Both the position numbers and the translations under genes were made by a program. Under the pieces are notes generated by a model. That model worked only from the letters and a program-made list of their open reading frames with translations, searched no databases and had not been told where the DNA came from. A stretch of DNA of 64,000 bases, taken from assembly GCF_001427905.1 (NCBI RefSeq), contig NZ_LMEF01000012.1, positions 171,248-235,247 on the forward strand, written 5' to 3'. The stretch's first letter is position 1; the number at the start of each line of letters is the position of its first letter. The stretch comes from Flavobacterium sp. Root420 (GTDB lineage Bacteria > Bacteroidota > Bacteroidia > Flavobacteriales > Flavobacteriaceae). Shown here piece after piece: positions 35,805 to 43,857 of the stretch.

Positions 35805-38419
35805 TTTTGATAATGATTGAAAACCAAAAATAAACCAATTACAGTCAAAAAGCTAATGATGTAATAGATATAATTATTTGATTTTTCTTCAGGTGAAATG
35901 GAGCCGTAATACACAAATGAACTCCAGTAATAAGGTGATTTCTTTGCATTCGGAATGGATTTATCATTCAAAAAAGCAATTTTGGCATCGGCATTGGCTT
36001 CAAAATAAGGAACATCATTTTTGATGTTTTTATAGAAGTCAGTCATAAAAACTGATGTTGTATAGTCGTTTACCTTCCATAAAGAAAACAGTAAATTCTG
36101 AGCTCCTGCAAACTGAAACCCTCGCGCTACACTCATCGCACCTTCTGCTTTATACAATTTTCCGATTCCGGTTTCGCAGGCACTTAAAACTACTAAATCC
36201 GGATTGATATTAAGGTTATATAATTCTGTATATAAAATTTCCTGATCATAAAATTTAATGCTTGCAGGAGTTTCAATATCGCCCGAAGAGGCGTGCGTAC
36301 TCAAATGCAAAATCGAATAATTTTGAGCATTATTTTTGAAATTCGAAAAACTTGCTTCCGAATTTTCTAAATATTTTCCCCTGAAGTTATTTCGGATTGA
36401 TTCTAATTCTTTCTTCGAATAACGCAATTCATAAGCTGTTTTTTCGAAAACAGGAAAAACGCCCAAAACTGTTTTTTCTGAATTGGAATTTGGTTTTGAA
36501 TTCAAATAAAAATTAGCCGAAGTATTATAAGCAATCTTAAAGTCATTCAACAAATAATGCATTTTGGCAAAATTGGTTGTTGATGATTCGTGAGTAATCA
36601 AAGCTTCAAAAGGAAGGAAATTTAAAATTCCGTCAGGAATGATTAAGAGATTTTTATAAATAGCATTTTGTGGCAATTGCAATAAATCGTAGACTTTTTT
36701 ACCATAATAGTTATAACCTGAAATATCATTTGTAATGGCATCTGAAGTATTAAAAAAGTCAATAAATTTCATAATATCGAACATTGCTCTGTGGGCTGTG
36801 TAAGTATGACGTAGCGTGATTCGATCATTGTTCAAAGTGAAATAAAACAAATTTTCATTTCCCATAAAATAATAGACCATAACGGCTTTGTCTTTTTCTA
36901 ATTTTGAGAACAAAGCTTTTAAATCACATTTCTCAGGAACAGAATTTGGATTTTCAAACTGAATTTTCTTCAGCGAAATCATTAATTCGTTTTGCTTTTT
37001 TAGTGTCGAATTAATTTTTGAAATATTAGCCAAATTTCCTTTTTGTTGTTCCTTTAAAATATTATTATTTAAGTTTTGAAGTTGTTGTAAAAGCTGTTTT
37101 TCTTCTGTGGAAGCATTTTTAATATTTAAGCGATAATCTTTTAATATTCCCGATTTTGTTTTTTCTGATAGTTGAAAAGCTTCTTTTAAATATTGAATTT
37201 TGTTTTCTGCCTGATACAAACGTTCGTAAATCGAGAGACATTTTTCAGTTCGATTACGATTTCTGATTTGAGTAATAATTTTAGAATTTTCATACACCAA
37301 TGAATTCATCAATAAATCTTCAATGTAAAAGGAAAGTTCAAAGGCTTTTAATGCTTTTTTAGGTTGTTTGAATAATGAAATTTCTGCTTGTAAATCGAGA
37401 GCATCTATTAAAACCGTTTCTGCATATAACTGATTTTGATTTGGAAGTATGTTTTGAGTATTATAATTCGGAATCAAAATTCTAAAAATTTCCGAAATCT
37501 GTTTTGTACTTTCATCCTCTTTTCCTTGGTCAAAAAGTAATAACGCTTTTTCATAATACAGTTTTGCAACTTTTCTGGGTTGCTGATTTGGTATTGTAAA
37601 AAAGAGTTTTTCTGCTTTTTCGAAATAAGAAACAGCAATTTCAAGTGGATATCTTTGACGATTAAGTGCCGCCAGATTTCGATAAGAATTAGATAAAGCT
37701 TCCGATTGTCCCTTCTCATTCTTGAGATAATTTTCGGCCGACTTAAAAGCATTTTCGGCCTTACCATAAATCTCCGGGGGCATTAAATTTCCTCCAAAAC
37801 TTAACAAATAATTATTTCCGAGATTATTCTGTAAAATTCCTTTTTGAGGATTTGATAATTTTTCTGTTTTTAAAGTATTTTCCAATAATTCAATCGCAAA
37901 AGAAATCTTGCCAGAACTTTGATAAACATTCGATAAATTCAAAATCGCAGCAAATTTTTGTTTTGCTGCGTCAGGATAATTTTTAGTAGTATTGACGATA
38001 AAAAAGTATTGCTTAATCGTATTTTCGGCGTTGTCATAATCACCTAAAACAGTATATAAATTACCCAAAGGTTTCAGGCAATATTCAATAATATCATAAT
38101 TAGAAAGTTGCTGCTTCTGATAAATCTGCCAGGCTTTTTCATAACTCGAAATCGCTTTTTCCGTTTGTCCGAATTGATTTTCATAATACGCTTTATTGCA
38201 GTTTAAAACCACAATTGCCAGCAAGCCGTCTTTGGTTTTCGGAGCAGTATTTTTCCAGAAATCAGCTTCAATTTTGGAGAGATTTTGTAACGCTTTCGCG
38301 GAAGGATGAGCAACAAAAACATCGACCGTATTGTATATTTTATCTTCAGAAGAAATAGGTTTCTGCCCGAATAAAATCATAGTAGAGAAGATGAAAATAT
38401 AGCAATATAGTTTTGTCAT
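35756..38419 (-). CDS. Membrane-anchored TPR-CHAT caspase-like protein
   Basis: An 887-residue protein. Signal/anchor at 1-18 (TKLYCYIFIFSTMILFG). About residues 30-430 are TPR-like helical pairs, followed by a coiled-coil stretch (EEKQLLQQLQNLNNNILKEQ). The C-terminal CHAT peptidase domain (about 540-830) has the caspase-type dyad: His709 in HLSTHASSG and Cys748 in LSACETGIG, followed by AEGAMSVARGFQFAGA. A final membrane helix (YIISFLTVIGLFLVFNHY) precedes a basic tail. CHAT proteins are caspase/separase-like proteases. The topology suggests a periplasmic sensor-protease anchored in the inner membrane. The start at the ATG 38417-38419 places the signal sequence at the N terminus. It overlaps the aspartic protease gene. 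Confidence 0.9.
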   Translation of the reverse strand: MTKLYCYIFIFSTMILFGQKPISSEDKIYNTVDVFVAHPSAKALQNLSKIEADFWKNTAPKTKDGLLAIVVLNCNKAYYENQFGQTEKAISSYEKAWQIYQKQQLSNYDIIEYCLKPLGNLYTVLGDYDNAENTIKQYFFIVNTTKNYPDAAKQKFAAILNLSNVYQSSGKISFAIELLENTLKTEKLSNPQKGILQNNLGNNYLLSFGGNLMPPEIYGKAENAFKSAENYLKNEKGQSEALSNSYRNLAALNRQRYPLEIAVSYFEKAEKLFFTIPNQQPRKVAKLYYEKALLLFDQGKEDESTKQISEIFRILIPNYNTQNILPNQNQLYAETVLIDALDLQAEISLFKQPKKALKAFELSFYIEDLLMNSLVYENSKIITQIRNRNRTEKCLSIYERLYQAENKIQYLKEAFQLSEKTKSGILKDYRLNIKNASTEEKQLLQQLQNLNNNILKEQQKGNLANISKINSTLKKQNELMISLKKIQFENPNSVPEKCDLKALFSKLEKDKAVMVYYFMGNENLFYFTLNNDRITLRHTYTAHRAMFDIMKFIDFFNTSDAITNDISGYNYYGKKVYDLLQLPQNAIYKNLLIIPDGILNFLPFEALITHESSTTNFAKMHYLLNDFKIAYNTSANFYLNSKPNSNSEKTVLGVFPVFEKTAYELRYSKKELESIRNNFRGKYLENSEASFSNFKNNAQNYSILHLSTHASSGDIETPASIKFYDQEILYTELYNLNINPDLVVLSACETGIGKLYKAEGAMSVARGFQFAGAQNLLFSLWKVNDYTTSVFMTDFYKNIKNDVPYFEANADAKIAFLNDKSIPNAKKSPYYWSSFVYYGSISPEEKSNNYIYYIISFLTVIGLFLVFNHYQKWKIFTRFSKKRNTKK

Positions 38420-38433
38420 TCTTTGAAATTTCC

Positions 38434-38493
38434 GCCCCGAATTCACGAATTTTATTTATTAAAAAGGATAATAATAATTCGTGAATTCGGGGC
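38434..38493. repeat. Inverted repeat with 18-bp perfect arms before the CHAT gene
   Basis: Arms 38434-38451 and 38476-38493 (GCCCCGAATTCACGAATT and its complement), 24-base loop. Same family as 21392-21466. It fills the place where a CHAT promoter would be expected. The following 38500-38555 holds a second dispersed word type (TCTCTGCGAAAACC, AACTCTGTGGTATAA). Confidence 0.85.
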
Positions 38494-38556
38494 TAATTTT
38501 TTGATAAATTCTGTGTATCTCTGCGAAAACCTCCGTGTAACTCTGTGGTATAACCC

Positions 38557-40509
38557 TTAAAACTTCCAAATCCCATAAAACTGGAAATAATTAAAATTCT
38601 GTTCAAAGTTTATTACATAACGCACACCCAAACTCGGACCAATCCTCGCGAAACCTGCTGTTAAATCCAATAAAAGACCGGTTTTAAAATCAGCAAAAGA
38701 GTTTTTTACCGTATTGGCTGATGTGGTTGTGCTGATTAGAAAATTTTCTTTGTCGCCTTCAAAAGTCTCTACTTTTATATTCTGATTTTGTTCTTCAGAG
38801 ACATTGATATTCGCCTGAATTCCCGCACCAATTCCGATATAATTATTAATGTTGTAGCGAATCAAAAGTGGAACTTCCCAATTGACGTTTTTGTTTTCAG
38901 TTGCTGTTGTTGTCCGAACCAATTGTCTTACTCCGTTTGCGTTTGTATTTATTACATCTTCCACTTTAAGGGCACTATCATATTTGTTTAAGGCATTTAC
39001 CCATTCCGCCTGCCAATAAAAACGATAGGATTTAAAAGGTGAAATTGTGGCGCCCACAAAATAACTCGTCGATTTTTCTAAATCAGGATAGAGATTGTAA
39101 CCTGCTTTGGCTCCAATCGAAATTCCGGGTAAGAAGCGGGTAGTAGCGTAATTGGTAATTATAGGCTCGTTTTTATCAAAAATAATCGCAGTCCGGCTTC
39201 GGGTTTTTACTTTATGAAAATCCTCGGCAAACTTCATCGAATATTTTACAAACCCTTTGGTTGAATCTTTTTCGTGTACGTTTTTCTGCTCGCTTCCCGG
39301 TAAATAAATATTTTTGAAAGTAAAGAAAATCTGTTTTTGTTTGATGATGGTATCTAGACAACTTACCATTGGTTCTTCCCCTTTTGGGCAAATTGGACAT
39401 TTAGGGTACATGTCTTCAATCTGAAATGTTTTTTTATCAAACATATCTGGAATATCCGTTTCTAACCGAATCATTCTCGCAGGACCTTCGCCGTTGTTTT
39501 GAAAACGGGTTTTGAAATTCACTCTTTTAAAACGCACCAATCTGTAATTCATAAAACTTCCATTAGATCCCATTTTGTTCGGATCGTGAGAAGTGACAAT
39601 TTCCATTTCCAGATTTTTTATTTTGTGATTTTTATAACTTCGATTCGGAACAAAAATTCCACGCATCGTAACTGTTGCGCTGGTATCTTTAATCATTTCC
39701 GGCGTAGTTTTAAACGTATAAAAAATATTGTGTGTTTCTCCCGGATTGGCATCATCAAATTCTAAAATCGAAACATTATGATAGGTTTTATTGGCGTCTA
39801 ATAACGAAGCATCCAAATCTTCTTCGGCAGTTGTATTTCGGTATTTTTTGAGTTTGATTGTGTTTTCGGCGGAAGCCAGATAATTTTTAGAATCGTCCAG
39901 ATCATCGACGGAAGCAACAGGGTTTTCTTTTACTTCACGTTCGTTGGCATAGGTTCGAAAATCGACCAATTCGAAATTATTGTTTTTGAATTGCTTCTCA
40001 TTATAAAACAAATACAGCTTTCCGCTCGCAACATAATTCTCCAGATTTTGATAACCTACTACGACTACCATTTCCTGTTCCGGAATAGGATCGCAGTTTT
40101 TGATAATCGCAAATCCGTTCTGATCTTCTATTGACGCTATGTCTTTATAATTGGTATCGGTAATATCGTTTATAGCTACTTTTTTAGGTCGCGTTGCAGG
40201 TGGTTTTCCGTTGTCGTAATTGTTGGTTACGGCAAGTTTTGTGGTATATGTTCCTTTGTTTTTATAAACATGTTTCGGTTCGGCTTCTTTGCTGTAATGG
40301 CCGTCGCCGAGTTCCCATAAATAAGAATAACTTGGTTTTGGCGCACCCGCAATCGGAATCAAAGGCGGCGTTTCTGGCTTAAAAGTAACGGCATTTCCGT
40401 TTTGGATAAAACCAATAGTGGCTCTTCGGGTTATGGTGTCTTTTACTTTGGTTTGTCCTATTGAGAAAATAGAAAATAGAATAAAGAAAATAGACGTTAG
40501 TGGTTTCAT
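38557..40509 (-). CDS. Exported PKD-domain protein with C-terminal beta-barrel
   Basis: A 650-residue protein. Signal peptide 1-18 (SIFFILFSIFSIGQ). A PKD domain covers about 50-115 (YLWELGDGHYSKEAEPKHVY). A long middle region lacks a recognised family and has a cysteine cluster (KCPICPKGEEPMVSC). From about residue 465 it alternates amphipathic strands (GAKAGYNLYPDLEKSTSYFV, LLIRYNINNYIGIGAGIQAN) and ends in an aromatic (FQFYGIWKF), as outer-membrane barrels do. It may anchor the CHAT/adhesin module at the outer membrane. That is inference from position, with CHAT downstream and the lipoprotein upstream. Confidence 0.75.
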   Translation of the reverse strand: MKPLTSIFFILFSIFSIGQTKVKDTITRRATIGFIQNGNAVTFKPETPPLIPIAGAPKPSYSYLWELGDGHYSKEAEPKHVYKNKGTYTTKLAVTNNYDNGKPPATRPKKVAINDITDTNYKDIASIEDQNGFAIIKNCDPIPEQEMVVVVGYQNLENYVASGKLYLFYNEKQFKNNNFELVDFRTYANEREVKENPVASVDDLDDSKNYLASAENTIKLKKYRNTTAEEDLDASLLDANKTYHNVSILEFDDANPGETHNIFYTFKTTPEMIKDTSATVTMRGIFVPNRSYKNHKIKNLEMEIVTSHDPNKMGSNGSFMNYRLVRFKRVNFKTRFQNNGEGPARMIRLETDIPDMFDKKTFQIEDMYPKCPICPKGEEPMVSCLDTIIKQKQIFFTFKNIYLPGSEQKNVHEKDSTKGFVKYSMKFAEDFHKVKTRSRTAIIFDKNEPIITNYATTRFLPGISIGAKAGYNLYPDLEKSTSYFVGATISPFKSYRFYWQAEWVNALNKYDSALKVEDVINTNANGVRQLVRTTTATENKNVNWEVPLLIRYNINNYIGIGAGIQANINVSEEQNQNIKVETFEGDKENFLISTTTSANTVKNSFADFKTGLLLDLTAGFARIGPSLGVRYVINFEQNFNYFQFYGIWKF

Positions 40510-40570
40510 AACTAGAGGTTTTTTAGCTTTAAAATCATCTGAATTAATTTCAAAACAGGTTTAAATGTAA

Positions 40571-40600
40571 AAAAAAGTGATGAGCAAATCACCACTTTTT
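40571..40600 (-). terminator. Hairpin after the lipoprotein gene
   Basis: GTGAT / ATCAC stem with flanking A/T tracts, containing one bulge. On the minus strand it ends in a run of eight T. It lies between the lipoprotein stop and the PKD gene start. Confidence 0.6.
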
Positions 40601-40620
40601 CTTAAAAAATATTTTGTAAG

Positions 40621-41610
40621 TTACTGAATAGCATTGATTGCAGCCACCAGTTGCGCTTCAGTACCCACTACAGTTTCAGCAAGTGTAAAGGTATAAACAT
40701 CGTTTGCAGCAACGGTTACGGCTTTTATTGCGTAACGCCAATTGCCATTATCTTCGGTCGCAAAAATCACGTGGCATTTTAAACCAACCGGAATTTGACC
40801 GTAATGTTCGCTGAATAATCCGGCAGCAGTGTAAGTATCTAATTTGGCCAATGCATTTTTTCCTTCTCCATCATAAGACAAATAAACGGCACTATTGTTA
40901 TTGTCATAACCATCAGGAGCATCTACAAGTAGGGTTGTTTTAGGTCTTGGGTCGCTGTAGAAACGATCCACATTTGTCCATCCAAAGTTTCCAAAAGTCA
41001 CATAATAATTGTTTCCTTCGCCCTGAACGCCACCTTTTCCACCCGTTCCATCAGCATTTGGTTTATTGGCATCTCTCCAGGCTAATTCTCCTTTTTCGTC
41101 GATTACACCTGTCCATAAAGTCATGGCATTGTCAAGACCATCTGTTAAAACAGTCGGAATCATCATATTCATAGTACAGGAATTTTGAAGTTCAACGCCG
41201 CCCTGTGTGGCTTTAATGAAGATTTCACCTCCGGAAATTAACAAGTTTTTCTTTCCGTCAGCTGTAATTCCCATTGTTGGTTTGTTGGTTACCAACATAT
41301 TTCCTTTGTCAAAAAGTTCGATGTATTCGATGTCTACAGTTCCTGTTACCGGATTCCCATTTTTGGTTAAACAATTTCCGTTGATGTTTACTTTTACTCC
41401 TTTTGCAGAGGTAAAGGTTACGGCCCCGGCTCCGGCTGTGATGGTAAAGTTTTGTGTATTTCTTTTAACTCCTTTTTCGCTAATACTTTTAAAGGCTGCC
41501 GAAGTTGGAGGCGAAATAATAATGTCATCGCCATCGCTGCTAGTGTCGCAACTTACTAAAGTGATTACTAATAAAAATAAAAGACTGATAGTTTTAAATT
41601 TTGTGTTCAT
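40621..41610 (-). CDS. Lipoprotein of unknown function
   Basis: A 329-residue lipoprotein. The lipobox LVSC gives a lipidated Cys21, followed by an acidic linker (DTSSDGDD). The mature part looks beta-rich (FTSAKGVKVNINGNCLTKNG, GTVDIEYIELFDKGNMLV) and then has YYVTFGNFGWTNVDRFY. I do not recognise the family; the first part resembles an immunoglobulin or carboxypeptidase-regulatory-like sandwich. Two copies of the proposed sigma-factor promoter lie 82 and 151 bases upstream, making it a likely target of the sigma factor at 42241. Confidence 0.7.
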   Translation of the reverse strand: MNTKFKTISLLFLLVITLVSCDTSSDGDDIIISPPTSAAFKSISEKGVKRNTQNFTITAGAGAVTFTSAKGVKVNINGNCLTKNGNPVTGTVDIEYIELFDKGNMLVTNKPTMGITADGKKNLLISGGEIFIKATQGGVELQNSCTMNMMIPTVLTDGLDNAMTLWTGVIDEKGELAWRDANKPNADGTGGKGGVQGEGNNYYVTFGNFGWTNVDRFYSDPRPKTTLLVDAPDGYDNNNSAVYLSYDGEGKNALAKLDTYTAAGLFSEHYGQIPVGLKCHVIFATEDNGNWRYAIKAVTVAANDVYTFTLAETVVGTEAQLVAAINAIQ

Positions 41611-41691
41611 GATTTCTGGTTTTTATAAATCTGTCTTGATTCGTTTCAAGTGGTTTTCAGATTCTGATTGTTAATGTTAATTTTATATTCC

Positions 41692-41721
41692 TATATCAAT
41701 TCGGGTTTGATATTGTTACCC
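41692..41721 (-). promoter_or_regulatory. Proposed ECF-type promoter, copy 1 (lipoprotein gene)
   Basis: On the minus strand GGGTAACAAT, 12 bases, TTGATATA. The GTAAC word resembles the AAC-containing -35 box of ECF sigma factors. The same two blocks with the same spacing occur at 41761 and 42154. Confidence 0.6.
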
Positions 41722-41760
41722 TTATTTTTAAAATTTATTTTTCGGCTTGTTTTATATGGT

Positions 41761-41790
41761 TATATCAACTCACTATTAAAATTGTTACCC
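41761..41790 (-). promoter_or_regulatory. Proposed ECF-type promoter, copy 2
   Basis: Minus strand GGGTAACAAT-N12-TTGATATA, identical blocks and spacing to copies 1 and 3. It lies in the same gap as copy 1, immediately downstream of the small membrane protein gene. Confidence 0.55.
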
Positions 41791-41812
41791 CTGTTTTTTA
41801 TTTTTTTTTAAT

Positions 41813-42112
41813 TTATGCGGAAAGGCATTTGTCTTCAAAGAGATTTCCGTCTTCGTCGACAGCAACCAATATGTTTTTCTTCCGCGAAAGCGTAATTATT
41901 AGATACAACCAGATAAATGACCAAAGTCCAAATGTGAGACAAGTCAAAAAGAGATGAAAAGAATGTTTGATGGCTTTTTTTTCTTTGGATAAAACCACAT
42001 AAGGCAGCTTCTCGTTATGCTCGATAACCACAAAACCATTTCGTTTTTTGGCCGAAATCATTTCGTAAAACTGATCCAGATTTTTATTGTTTGTAAATTG
42101 ATACATTTCCAT
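41813..42112 (-). CDS. Small membrane protein beside the sigma factor
   Basis: A 99-residue protein with a charged N-terminal domain (residues 1-48, FYEMISAKKRNGFVVIEHNE), one long or hairpin membrane segment at about 51-76 (LFLTCLTFGLWSFIWLYLII) and a short acidic tail. I do not recognise the family. It is divergent from the sigma factor, with one proposed promoter copy (42154-42183) 42 bases before its start. It may be a target or a membrane regulator of the sigma system. Confidence 0.6.
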   Translation of the reverse strand: MEMYQFTNNKNLDQFYEMISAKKRNGFVVIEHNEKLPYVVLSKEKKAIKHSFHLFLTCLTFGLWSFIWLYLIITLSRKKNILVAVDEDGNLFEDKCLSA

Positions 42113-42153
42113 TTCTCTTAATTTTTTATGGTTTTAAAAGATTATTGTACCGT

Positions 42154-42183
42154 TATATCAATTTGATTGAGTAATTGTTACCC
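42154..42183 (-). promoter_or_regulatory. Proposed ECF-type promoter, copy 3 (small membrane protein; divergent from sigma)
   Basis: Minus strand GGGTAACAAT-N12-TTGATATA in the gap between the divergent small membrane gene and the sigma gene. It could drive the minus-strand gene, or mediate autoregulation of the sigma gene if read from the other strand. Confidence 0.6.
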
Positions 42184-42240
42184 TTGTAAAAGAGATTTAA
42201 TTCAGATTCTTTTTCTAAATTAGCTATCAAAAAGTTTTTT

Positions 42241-42825
42241 ATGGGCGCAAATAAAATTCATCCTGACCAAATGTATATTGAGGGGCTTGCTGCAAATGAT
42301 TCGGCAATCATTCAGTCTATATATAAGAAGTTCGTTCCAAAAGTTGTTTTTTTCGTCATGAATAATTCCGGCGATAAAGAACAGGCGCAGGATATCGTTC
42401 AGGAAGTCATGATTTTGCTTTTTAATCAGGCGAAAGCCAACACATTAAAACTAACATGCCCGTTTGATGCTTACTTTTTTTTATTGTGCAAAAGGAAATG
42501 GCTCAATGAGTTTAAAAAAAGATCTAATAAAGGGGTAACAATTAATGAAGATGTGGTATCTATGAATGAATCTGCATTGGATTTGATTGGACAGACAGAA
42601 GAATTTGACGAAAAACAGCAACTTTTTGATACTATGTTTCAGAAATTGGGAGATAAATGTCAGGAGCTCTTAAAACTAAGTTTTTCAATTAAATCGATGG
42701 AAGAAGTTGCTGAAAAACTCAACGTTACTTACGGCTATGTCCGTAAAAAGAAATCGTTGTGCGTGGGTCAGTTAACGCAGTGGATTCAGGAAGCGAAAAA
42801 TTTTAATTCTCTAAAAAACAATTAG
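42241..42825 (+). CDS. Sigma-70 family (ECF-like) RNA polymerase sigma factor
   Basis: A 194-residue sigma factor with only two domains. Region 2 covers about residues 20-95 (DSAIIQSIYKKFVPKVVFFV, NSGDKEQAQDIVQEVMILLF, ending DAYFFLLCKRKWLNEFKKRS). Region 4 covers about 130-185 with helix-turn-helix SMEEVAEKLNVTYGYVRKKK. Size and order are those of ECF factors. The next gene begins two bases after its stop and encodes a membrane TPR protein that probably holds it inactive. Three identical promoter-like elements nearby are its probable targets. Confidence 0.88.
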   Translation: MGANKIHPDQMYIEGLAANDSAIIQSIYKKFVPKVVFFVMNNSGDKEQAQDIVQEVMILLFNQAKANTLKLTCPFDAYFFLLCKRKWLNEFKKRSNKGVTINEDVVSMNESALDLIGQTEEFDEKQQLFDTMFQKLGDKCQELLKLSFSIKSMEEVAEKLNVTYGYVRKKKSLCVGQLTQWIQEAKNFNSLKNN

Positions 42826-42827
42826 TC

Positions 42828-43553
42828 ATGAACGAAGAACGCTATATATTATTTGATCAATATCTTCAAAGCGAAATGACTGCTGCTGAAAAAACTGATT
42901 TTGAAAAACAGTTAGCAGAAGATCCGGAATTTGCATCAGAATTTGAAACTTTCAAAACTGTTCAACTCCAATTGGAAAACAAATTTGGATTTGAAGCCGA
43001 AAGAGAAGCGTTTAAGGAAAATCTGACTCAAATTTCAGAAAAGCATTTCAATAAGAATAAACCAAAAGTGGTATTGATGCGTCCGTGGTATTATGCAGTG
43101 GCGGCCTCGATAATTATTTTATTTGGATTATTCTTTTTTGACTACAATCAGAATCCGTCTTTTAATGATTACAATCATCCGGGACAAGCTCATTTTACAG
43201 AAAGGAGCACTACCAATGTGCATTTATTACAAGCCGAAAAAGCTTTTAACACCAGAAAGTTTAAGGACGCCATCCCGTTTTTTGAAGTAGCTTTAAAAGA
43301 AGCCAAAACACCGGAAATTCAATATTATTATGGAGTTTCTTTACTAGAAACTAGTGAATACAAAAAAGCTGAAACTGTTTTTAATGAATTGAAAACCACA
43401 AGCCCTGTTTATAAAGACAAGTCACTTTGGAATTTAGCTTTAATCAAATTAAAACAAAAAGATTATAAAGGCTGCAAGCAAATCCTGCAAACCATTTCTC
43501 AGGATTATGAGGATTATGATGAAGTTCAGGAGCTTTTAGATGCTTTAGATTAG
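42828..43553 (+). CDS. Membrane TPR protein, probable anti-sigma factor
   Basis: A 241-residue protein. The N-terminal cytoplasmic domain (YILFDQYLQSEMTAAEKTDF, then EKQLAEDPEFASEFETFK) resembles the start of anti-sigma factors and contains no zinc motif. One membrane helix lies near residues 84-103 (YYAVAASIIILFGLFFF). The periplasmic part has about three TPR repeats (LQAEKAFNTRKFKDAIPFFE, YGVSLLETSEYKKAETVFNE, LALIKLKQKDYKGCKQILQT). It follows the sigma gene after two bases. It could bind the sigma factor inside and sense a partner, perhaps the TPR-CHAT protein, outside. Confidence 0.75.
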   Translation: MNEERYILFDQYLQSEMTAAEKTDFEKQLAEDPEFASEFETFKTVQLQLENKFGFEAEREAFKENLTQISEKHFNKNKPKVVLMRPWYYAVAASIIILFGLFFFDYNQNPSFNDYNHPGQAHFTERSTTNVHLLQAEKAFNTRKFKDAIPFFEVALKEAKTPEIQYYYGVSLLETSEYKKAETVFNELKTTSPVYKDKSLWNLALIKLKQKDYKGCKQILQTISQDYEDYDEVQELLDALD

Positions 43554-43590
43554 GGTTGTTTCATAGAGATACACGGAAAATTATACAGAG

Positions 43591-43627
43591 ATTCGCAGAG
43601 TTTAAAATGCTTTGCGAATTTTTTTTA
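43591..43627 (+). terminator. Terminator of the sigma/anti-sigma operon
   Basis: Stem ATTCGCAGAG / CTTTGCGAAT (9 of 10 paired) followed by eight T. Confidence 0.75.
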
Positions 43628-43857
43628 GCCACAGATTAAAAAGAGATTATAGATAAAGCTTTGTGATCTTTTACAATTATAATAATAGCAGATCAAATTA
43701 AACCTTTATGAATCTCTGTGAAAACTCTTTGTGCACTTTGTGGTATAATCCATTTTCTTTACGTAAAACCGTAACACTATTCGGATTTTAATACTTACTT
43801 TCGGATTTATTTTATACCAAAACCACCCAAAACGATCTAAATTCTAACCTTTATTGA
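43628..43857. other. Non-coding gap before the S41 peptidase
   Basis: No gene seen. It holds dispersed intergenic words (AATCTCTGTGAAAACTC, TTTGTGGTATAATCC) similar to those at 38500-38555, and a twice-used TTCGGATTT (43783, 43801). The promoter of the peptidase should lie in the last 100 bases, but no clear TAnnTTTG was found. Confidence 0.5.

Noticed and set aside
41692..42183. Reading the three TATATCAA-N12-ATTGTTACCC elements as plus-strand promoters
   Set aside because: Two of them would point into the end of a minus-strand gene; the minus orientation places all three before minus-strand genes and gives an ECF-like order.
43760..43800. Fourth copy of the sigma promoter (CCGTAACACTATTCGG) before the S41 peptidase
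   Set aside because: Only the GTAACA word agrees; there is no TTGATATA at the right spacing.
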